11,627 nt of DNA from JAJPXI01 sp051867655 (GTDB lineage Bacteria; Bacillota; Clostridia; Oscillospirales; Oscillospiraceae). Position 1 is the first letter of the stretch; the number at the start of each line of letters is the position of its first letter. The position numbers and the translations under genes are program-made. Positions 7,318 through 11,627 of the stretch are shown piece after piece. Below the pieces are notes generated by a model. That model was not told where the DNA came from, did no database searches, and was given only the letters and a program-made list of their open reading frames with translations. The stretch is taken from positions 1 to 11,627 of the forward strand of contig JBJDYV010000041.1 of the NCBI GenBank assembly GCA_051867655.1. The letters run 5' to 3'.

Positions 7318-8316
7318 TTATTTGCTGAAATCCTTCACCGAGCCGCCGGGCTGAACGCTGCCGTGGACGGTGATGATTTGAGGCACATAGTATTTGGGAT
7401 CCTCGATGGCGCTGATCAGCTCGTCGGCAGCGCGGCGGCCCATCTCCTCAGCGTTCTGGCGGTAAGTGGCAAGACTTGGCCGCAGCAAACCCGCCAGGCG
7501 GATACCGTCATAGCCGAAGCAGCTGATATCCTCCGGAATGGACAGGCCCTGGCGTTCGATCTCCGTCAGCCCGCCCAGATAGGAAATGTCATCGGGATAG
7601 AGAATGCAGGTAGGCCTGTCCTTTAATGCCAGCAGCTTCCGGGTGGCCTGGCCGGAATCCTTCGGCTCCTGGAACCGGGCGGGGATCACATACTCGTCCG
7701 GGACCTGGATGCCGCATTCCCGGCAGGCACGGTAGAAGCCCCCAAGCCGCATCCGGGTCACATCCCCGTCTTCACCGTGGATCATGGCGATCCGGCGGTG
7801 TCCCAAACCGTACAGGTAACGCACAATGGCGCCCATGCTCTCCACATTGTCGCTGACCACAGCCGTCCGTCCCTGGAATATCTGGTCGATGGACACCACG
7901 GGAATATCGCTTTTCGACAGCTTTGCAACATCGTTCTTGTCATAGAAGCCCTGGGCAATGATGACGCCGTCGCACTGCCGCCGCATGGCGTGGTCGTAAT
8001 AGCCCATGCCGGAATCCCCCGCGCTGCTGAGAAAGGTGATGTCATAGCCCTTGGCCTCGGCGTAGTCCCGGACGGATTCCAAAACCTGGGAGAAAAATTC
8101 ATGGGCCAGACGGTTCTGGAAGACGATGCCGATGTTTTTGCTGTGGCTGGTCTTCAGGGTCCTGGCTGCGGCGTTGGGATAATACCCCATTTCCTGGGCG
8201 GTTTTGCGCACCCACTCCGCTTTCTCCGGGCTGATTCCCGGCTGGTGGTTCAGAGCCTTGGACACCGCAGCGATGCTCAGCCCACAGGCTTCCGCGATCA
8301 TTTTGATAGTTACCAT
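7318..8316 (-). CDS. LacI-family transcriptional repressor of the cellodextrin locus
   Basis: The 332-residue length is typical of LacI/GalR proteins. The N-terminal helix-turn-helix is clear at about residues 2-22 (VTIKMIAEACGLSIAAVSKALN), followed by a hinge with NAAARTLKTSHSKNIGIVF near residues 48-66. The rest is the periplasmic-binding-protein-like effector domain, including VDGVII-type (CDGVIIAQG), GHRRIAMIHG and DISCFGYDG segments. The hinge leucine of this family inserts at a central CpG step, matching the CpG centre of the three operator copies found here. The start is supported by GGAAAGGA 10 bases upstream. Its own promoter carries an operator, so autoregulation is likely, and it is co-transcribed with the cellodextrin phosphorylase gene. 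The inducer is presumably cellobiose or a related breakdown product; this is inference. Confidence 0.93.
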   Translation of the reverse strand: MVTIKMIAEACGLSIAAVSKALNHQPGISPEKAEWVRKTAQEMGYYPNAAARTLKTSHSKNIGIVFQNRLAHEFFSQVLESVRDYAEAKGYDITFLSSAGDSGMGYYDHAMRRQCDGVIIAQGFYDKNDVAKLSKSDIPVVSIDQIFQGRTAVVSDNVESMGAIVRYLYGLGHRRIAMIHGEDGDVTRMRLGGFYRACRECGIQVPDEYVIPARFQEPKDSGQATRKLLALKDRPTCILYPDDISYLGGLTEIERQGLSIPEDISCFGYDGIRLAGLLRPSLATYRQNAEEMGRRAADELISAIEDPKYYVPQIITVHGSVQPGGSVKDFSK

Positions 8317-8359
8317 ATATCCGAATTCCTTTCCGTGTCAGAATCGCACACAGGAGGAT

Positions 8360-8372
8360 GTTAAACGTTTTC
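8360..8372 (-). promoter_or_regulatory. Probable LacI-family operator, lacI operon
   Basis: GAAAACGTTTAAC on the minus strand, starting 7 bases after the TATAAT box and so covering roughly +1 to +13. Bound repressor would block initiation. The flanking bases also resemble the importer site (purine-rich GA before it, a C/T-rich run after it). Confidence 0.82.
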
Positions 8373-8379
8373 TTTCTTG

Positions 8380-8408
8380 ATTATAAAATCCCGTTCATAA
8401 TTTGTCAA
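8380..8408 (-). promoter_or_regulatory. Consensus housekeeping promoter for lacI-cellodextrin phosphorylase operon
   Basis: On the minus strand, TTGACA (8408-8403) and TATAAT (8385-8380) are both perfect consensus hexamers separated by exactly 17 bases. The expected start of transcription is near 8373, immediately before the operator. This is the strongest promoter-like sequence in the window. Confidence 0.88.
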
Positions 8409-8499
8409 TTTCTTTTTTCACTCTATCTGCAACTTTGTTGATTTTGCCATTTCGCTTTTTTCTTATTTAATTTTTCGCCGTTTTCTCTTGGGAAAAGGA

Positions 8500-8527
8500 T
8501 TGATTTTTTAGGATTATCTGATATATT
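8500..8527 (+). promoter_or_regulatory. Probable promoter of the cellobiose phosphorylase gene
   Basis: TTGATT (8500-8505) and TATATT (8522-8527) with 16 bases between; a second reading of the -10 box is TATTAT at 8524-8529 with an 18-base spacer. Each -10 reading differs from consensus at one base. Transcription would start near 8534-8537, about 10 bases upstream of the operator. Confidence 0.6.
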
Positions 8528-8545
8528 ATGAACTTGTCAAATGAC

Positions 8546-8557
8546 GAAAACGTTTAA
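8546..8557 (+). promoter_or_regulatory. Probable LacI-family operator, cellobiose phosphorylase gene
   Basis: GAAAACGTTTAA on the plus strand, lying just downstream of the predicted transcription start and 55 bases before the chosen start codon. It has the same core and the same orientation relative to its gene as the other two copies. Confidence 0.8.
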
Positions 8558-8612
8558 TCTTTTACTTCAACTTGCATCCCTGCGCACTATTTTAAGGAAA
8601 GAGGTTTCAAAA

Positions 8613-11030
8613 ATGCAATACGGACATTTTGACGACGCCCGGCGGGAATATGTAATTTCCACCCCCGCCACGCCTCTGCCCTGGATCAACTATTTGGGCA
8701 GTGAAGATTTCCTCGGCATGATCTCCAACACCCTTGGCGGCTACTGCTTCTACCGGGATGCCAAGCTTCAGCGGCTCCTGCGCTACCGCTACAACGCCGT
8801 CCCCGGAGACAATGGAGGCAGGTTTTACTACATCAAGGAATCAGGCAAAGACGCCTGGAATCCCGGGTGGCTGCCCACCAAAACGGCTCTGGACCGCTAC
8901 GAATGCCGCCATGGCATGGGCTATACCACTTTCGATTCCGCGAAAGACGGGCTGGCAGCCAGGATGACCCTCTTCGTCCCTCTGGGGGAAAACTGCGAGC
9001 TCCACGACCTGGTTCTGACCAACGAAACCGAAAGCCCCAAGACCGTCCATGTCTGGGGCGTCATGGAATGGTGCCTGTGGAACGCCGTTGACGACAGCAC
9101 CAACTATCAGCGGAACCTGAATATCGCCGAATCTGAAGTGGAGGACGGCGTAATCTACCACAAGACCGAGTACCGGGAGCGCCGGGACCACTACGCCTAT
9201 TATGGTGTCAACGTTCCCACCGCCGGGTGGGATACGGACCGGAACACCTTCCTGGGGCATATGGGGGACTGGTCCAATCCCCAGCTGGTCCGGGAAGAGC
9301 GCAGCGCTTCCTCCCTTATCACCGGCTGGTATCCCATCGGCTGCCACCACCTGGAGATCACCCTGGCTCCCGGAGAAAGCTACCGTGCCGTCTTTGCCCT
9401 GGGCTACGGCAAAAATCCCAGGGATAAAAAATTCCTGGCCCCCAATGTCATCCGCAAGGATACCGCAAAGCGGGTCATGGAGAGGTTCTCCTCCTTTGCA
9501 GCCGTGGACGCTGCCTTTGCAGAGCTGGCTGTGTACTGGGACGAGCTGCTGGGAAAATACCAGCTGGAGCATCCCGACGAGAAGCTGACCCGGATGGTGA
9601 ATATCTGGCATCAGTACCAGTGCATGGTCACCTTCAACATGAGCCGCTCCGCCTCGTATTACGAAACCGGCACCGGACGGGGCATGGGCTTCCGGGATTC
9701 CTGCCAGGATCTGTTCGGTTTCGTCCACATTGTCCCTGACCGGGCCAGAGAGCGAATCATCGACCTGGCCTCCATCCAGTTCCCCGACGGCTCCACCTAC
9801 CATCAGTACCAACCTCTGACCAAACGAGGCAACAACGACATCGGCGGCGGCTTCAGCGATGATCCTCTGTGGCTGGTGGGAGCAGTCTGCGCTTACATCA
9901 AGGAAACCGGAGATTTCACCATCCTGGAGCATCCCACTCCGTATGACAACGCCACCGGGTCCGAAGTGCCGCTCATGGAGCATTTGCGTCAAAGTATCCA
10001 TTTCGTAATGACCCATCTTGGGCCCCACAAGCTGCCGCTGATCGGACGGGCCGACTGGAATGACTGTCTGAACCTGAACTGCTTCTCCGAAGAGCCCGGT
10101 GAGAGCTATCAAACATTTGGCCCCAGCGAAGGTCCTGTTGCGGAGTCCGTGCTGGTTGCGGCCATGTTCGTCAAATATGGCGGCGAATACGCCCGTCTGT
10201 GTGATCGGATTGGCCTGAAAGAGGAGGCGCAGGAAATTCGATCCGCCGTAGCGGATATGGAAAAAGCCATCCTGAAGGATGGCTGGGACGGCGAATGGTT
10301 CCTCCGTGCCTATGACTCCTTTGGCAACAAAGTGGGCAGCCACGAATGCAAGGAAGGCCAAATCTACATTGAACCGCAGGGCTTCTGCGCACTGGCCGGT
10401 GTTGGCAAGGAAACCGGTGAAATGAAAAAGGCGCTGGACTCCACCCGTGCAAGACTTCTGGGTGAATACGGTGTGGAACTGCTGGATCCCTGCTATACGG
10501 AGTATCACCTGGAGCTGGGTGAAATCACCTCCTACCCTCCCGGATACAAGGAGAACGGTGCCGTTTTCTGCCACAACAATCCTTGGGTGGTCTGCGGTGA
10601 AGCGGAGCTGGGTCGTGGCAATGAAGCATTCGATGTCTATCGCCGCATTTGCCCCGCCTATCTGGAAGAAAAGAGCGAGATCCACGAAACAGAACCTTAT
10701 TGCTATTCCCAGATGGTCTCCGGTCGTGCCTCCGGCAACCCCGGTCACGCCAAGAATAGTTGGCTTACCGGTACCGCAAGCTGGACGTTCCTGTCCATCA
10801 GTCAGGCAATTCTGGGAATCCAGCCTGACTATGATGGTCTGATCGTAAATCCCTGCATTCCCGATGATTGGAATGGGTATACCGTCCGCAGGAAGTTCCG
10901 TGGCACCGAGTACATCATCACGGTTCGCCGCACCGGGGAAAAGACGCTGACAGTTGATGGTAACCCGATTATTGGAAGCACGATTCCCTTGTCCCACGAA
11001 AAAACAGCTGCCGTCTCCGTAACCATTTGA
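8613..11030 (+). CDS. Cellobiose phosphorylase, GH94 (EC 2.4.1.20)
   Basis: Cytoplasmic enzyme that splits cellobiose with phosphate into alpha-glucose 1-phosphate and glucose. The 805-residue protein opens with MQYGHFDDARREYVI, then PWINYLGSEDF and GGYCFYRDAKLQRLLRYRYN, the classic N-terminus of cellobiose phosphorylases. The catalytic domain carries DWND at 481-484 (general acid), ENGAVFCHNNPW at 647-658 with the phosphate-site His at 654, and TGTASW at 719-724. It is full length. I chose the ATG at 8613 because AAGGAAAGAGG ends 8 bases upstream and the familiar N-terminus begins there. The in-frame ATG at 8541 would add 24 residues and lies upstream of the operator, close to the predicted transcription start. 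The gene is transcribed away from lacI as a single-gene unit, with a terminator hairpin about 95 bases after the stop. It completes the pathway begun by the longer GH94 enzyme. Confidence 0.95.
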   Translation: MQYGHFDDARREYVISTPATPLPWINYLGSEDFLGMISNTLGGYCFYRDAKLQRLLRYRYNAVPGDNGGRFYYIKESGKDAWNPGWLPTKTALDRYECRHGMGYTTFDSAKDGLAARMTLFVPLGENCELHDLVLTNETESPKTVHVWGVMEWCLWNAVDDSTNYQRNLNIAESEVEDGVIYHKTEYRERRDHYAYYGVNVPTAGWDTDRNTFLGHMGDWSNPQLVREERSASSLITGWYPIGCHHLEITLAPGESYRAVFALGYGKNPRDKKFLAPNVIRKDTAKRVMERFSSFAAVDAAFAELAVYWDELLGKYQLEHPDEKLTRMVNIWHQYQCMVTFNMSRSASYYETGTGRGMGFRDSCQDLFGFVHIVPDRARERIIDLASIQFPDGSTYHQYQPLTKRGNNDIGGGFSDDPLWLVGAVCAYIKETGDFTILEHPTPYDNATGSEVPLMEHLRQSIHFVMTHLGPHKLPLIGRADWNDCLNLNCFSEEPGESYQTFGPSEGPVAESVLVAAMFVKYGGEYARLCDRIGLKEEAQEIRSAVADMEKAILKDGWDGEWFLRAYDSFGNKVGSHECKEGQIYIEPQGFCALAGVGKETGEMKKALDSTRARLLGEYGVELLDPCYTEYHLELGEITSYPPGYKENGAVFCHNNPWVVCGEAELGRGNEAFDVYRRICPAYLEEKSEIHETEPYCYSQMVSGRASGNPGHAKNSWLTGTASWTFLSISQAILGIQPDYDGLIVNPCIPDDWNGYTVRRKFRGTEYIITVRRTGEKTLTVDGNPIIGSTIPLSHEKTAAVSVTI

Positions 11031-11124
11031 CATCTGTGCAAACAAACACTTCAACGTAGTAGCCTGCAAACATTTGGTCATCCCCATGGAAACAGAGACC
11101 TCCCCGCAGCTCGGTGTACAAAAC

Positions 11125-11156
11125 AAACAGCCCGGATCCTCAAATCCGGGCTGTTT
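11125..11156. terminator. Bidirectional terminator hairpin after cellobiose phosphorylase
   Basis: AAACAGCCCGGAT (11125-11137) and ATCCGGGCTGTTT (11144-11156) form a perfect 13-bp stem with the loop CCTCAA. On the minus strand the stem is followed by GTTTTG, a better T-tract than on the plus strand (TTTCGCTT). It can end the cellobiose phosphorylase transcript and also any transcript through the kdpA relic. Confidence 0.85.
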
Positions 11157-11200
11157 CGCTTCAATGCGTTCCGTACAAGAGGAACGTACCCTTTTCCCTG

Positions 11201-11341
11201 TAAATTGAAGAACAGAGCCGCAGCCAGATATTTCTTCCGGCTCATGTTCTCTTCCGGGTCGATGCGCAGCAGTCTGTAAATCACCCGCTCAACAGGCCCC
11301 AGGACACGGGAGACAATCGTGGTTTCCTCGTCCATTACCTT
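11201..11341 (-). pseudogene. kdpA: Relic of kdpA (potassium-transporting ATPase subunit A), N-terminal part
   Basis: About 47 codons on the minus strand translate to a stretch resembling the first cytoplasmic segment of KdpA, the potassium channel-like subunit of the KdpFABC pump: KVMDEETTIVSRVLGPVERVIY, then RLLRIDPEENMSRKKYLAAALFFNL. The VLGPVERxxYR and the DPE..M..K.Y motifs are what I recognise. An intact subunit has about 560-600 residues with ten or so membrane segments. Here resemblance is lost after ALFFNL, the preceding membrane helix is missing, and an in-frame TGA lies a few codons before KV. The following QGKGYVPL could be a further remnant of the LQG.LPLNP segment after an internal deletion, but this is speculative. 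No other kdp gene is visible. Confidence 0.6.
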
Positions 11342-11430
11342 TTCAGAATCTGGTATTCGTCACAGCGGCTTCCCTCTTTCCCTTGTTCACGGGTTATTAT
11401 GGTCCGTTTATCAAGGGAAAGTAAGGAAAA

Positions 11431-11551
11431 CCTGTTTCAATCAAAATGGGCAACAGGAAAAGCGATTCAAAGGATCGCGTAGCCGCAGTCTGAAAGACTG
11501 TGTTATCAGAACACGTTTCATGTTCGCCGGGGGTTGGGGCAGCGCCTCAAC
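11431..11551 (+). ncRNA. Candidate structured RNA (series of stem-loops), unassigned
   Basis: Five local stems follow each other on the plus strand: CCTGTT/AACAGG (11431-11457), GCGAT/ATCGC (11462-11478), CAGTCT/AGACTG with loop GAA (11486-11500), GAACA/TGTTC (11509-11525), and GTTGGGGC/GCGCCTCAAC (11533-11551, one G-T pair, loop AGC). They lead directly into an intrinsic terminator. This arrangement fits a small RNA or a riboswitch-like leader ended by termination. I compared it from memory with c-di-GMP, c-di-AMP, cobalamin, SAM, TPP and SRP RNA cores and found no convincing match. Short stems occur by chance, so this stays a candidate. Confidence 0.3.
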
Positions 11552-11557
11552 AAGCAG

Positions 11558-11598
11558 AAAAACCATTCGTTCTGTGGAAGCGGAACGAATGGTTTTTT
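11558..11598 (+). terminator. Strong intrinsic terminator, plus strand
   Basis: AAAAACCATTCGTTC (11558-11572) and GAACGAATGGTTTTT (11583-11597) form a perfect 15-bp stem with a 10-base loop, ending in six T residues. No coding gene on the plus strand ends nearby; the nearest plus-strand gene already has a hairpin 400 bases earlier. It therefore points to a short non-coding transcript between the two, or to a terminator for a minus-strand gene beyond the right edge, since the A-rich left arm gives a T-run on that strand too. Confidence 0.85.
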
Positions 11599-11599
11599 C

Positions 11600-11618
11600 G
11601 CATCTGTAATACAGATGC
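11600..11618. repeat. Short inverted repeat next to the terminator
   Basis: GCATCTGT and ACAGATGC are perfect 8-bp arms around AAT. It lies two bases after the terminator T-run. It could be an operator or a second small hairpin; nothing in the window tells which. Confidence 0.5.
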
Positions 11619-11627
11619 ATTGCTTGC

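Larger units (their letters stand above)
8317..8612. other. Divergent promoter region between lacI and cellobiose phosphorylase
   Basis: This AT-rich stretch of 296 bases contains no gene. It holds the minus-strand lacI promoter with its operator, the plus-strand cellobiose phosphorylase promoter with its operator, and both ribosome binding sites. The two operators are about 185 bases apart centre to centre and face opposite directions, each reading GAAAACGTTTAA toward its own gene. Confidence 0.8.
11031..11627. other. Right-hand region without an intact gene
   Basis: Nothing recognisable lies between the cellobiose phosphorylase stop and the hairpin at 11125. Beyond the hairpin come a short kdpA-like fragment on the minus strand, a stretch of consecutive small stem-loops on the plus strand from about 11430, a strong intrinsic terminator at 11558-11598 and a final 8-bp inverted repeat. 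A 96-codon plus-strand frame at 11319-11609 runs through the terminator and shows no family features, so I do not call it. Confidence 0.6.

Noticed and set aside
8541..8612. Upstream in-frame ATG for cellobiose phosphorylase
   Set aside because: It would place the operator inside the coding sequence, lies within a few bases of the predicted transcription start, lacks a ribosome binding site, and adds residues absent from the typical enzyme.
8841..11126. 761-codon open frame on the minus strand opposite the cellobiose phosphorylase gene
   Set aside because: The plus strand encodes an unmistakable full-length enzyme. The antisense translation has no recognisable domain and no good start signal, and its openness follows from the codon usage of the real gene.
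11401..11550. Identification of the stem-loop region as a c-di-GMP, c-di-AMP or cobalamin riboswitch
   Set aside because: Some short strings look similar, such as GGGCAA and CCGGGGGTTGGGGC, but the conserved cores and closing stems of those classes are missing.
11319..11609. 96-codon plus-strand frame at the right end
   Set aside because: It runs through a strong intrinsic terminator, has no ribosome binding site that I can see and no recognisable composition or motif.
1..11627. CRISPR array, insertion sequence, tRNA or rRNA
   Set aside because: I saw no regularly spaced direct repeats, transposase motifs, terminal repeats with a transposase, tRNA cloverleaf or rRNA sequence in the window.

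Overview
The window is a compact cellodextrin-utilisation locus from what looks like a Gram-positive, clostridial-type Firmicute (Oscillospiraceae/Ruminococcaceae-like). This rests on purine-rich GGAGG-type ribosome binding sites, an LplA/LplB/LplC-type sugar ABC importer without its own ATPase, a LacI-type repressor, and moderately GC-rich coding sequence flanked by AT-rich promoters. The genus cannot be fixed from the sequence alone.

Layout, left to right. Positions 17-4179 (minus strand) encode an importer transcribed as permease (unusually long, 486 aa), second permease (303 aa), lipoprotein solute-binding protein (584 aa). Positions 4180-4387 are an intergenic control region with an operator inside a large inverted repeat. 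Positions 4388-7288 (minus) encode a long GH94 enzyme that best fits cellodextrin phosphorylase, preceded in the same operon by a LacI-family repressor (7318-8316). Positions 8317-8612 are a divergent promoter region with two operators. Positions 8613-11030 (plus) encode a classical GH94 cellobiose phosphorylase. The last 600 bases hold a bidirectional terminator hairpin, a short minus-strand relic of kdpA, and a chain of stem-loops ending in a strong plus-strand terminator that could be a structured RNA.

How the parts fit. The importer would bring in beta-glucan oligomers. Cellodextrin phosphorylase would shorten them one glucose at a time to cellobiose, releasing glucose 1-phosphate, and cellobiose phosphorylase would split the last disaccharide. 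This saves ATP compared with hydrolysis. The sequence GAAAACGTTTAA occurs exactly three times in the window, once in front of each transcription unit and each time in the same orientation relative to the gene. The LacI-type protein is therefore very probably a local repressor that also controls itself. The pathway assignment comes from family recognition and context, not from measured substrates.

The points most worth a second look are the extra four-helix membrane domain on the first permease, the operator placed in the loop of a 10-bp inverted repeat, and the unassigned stem-loop series at the right end.
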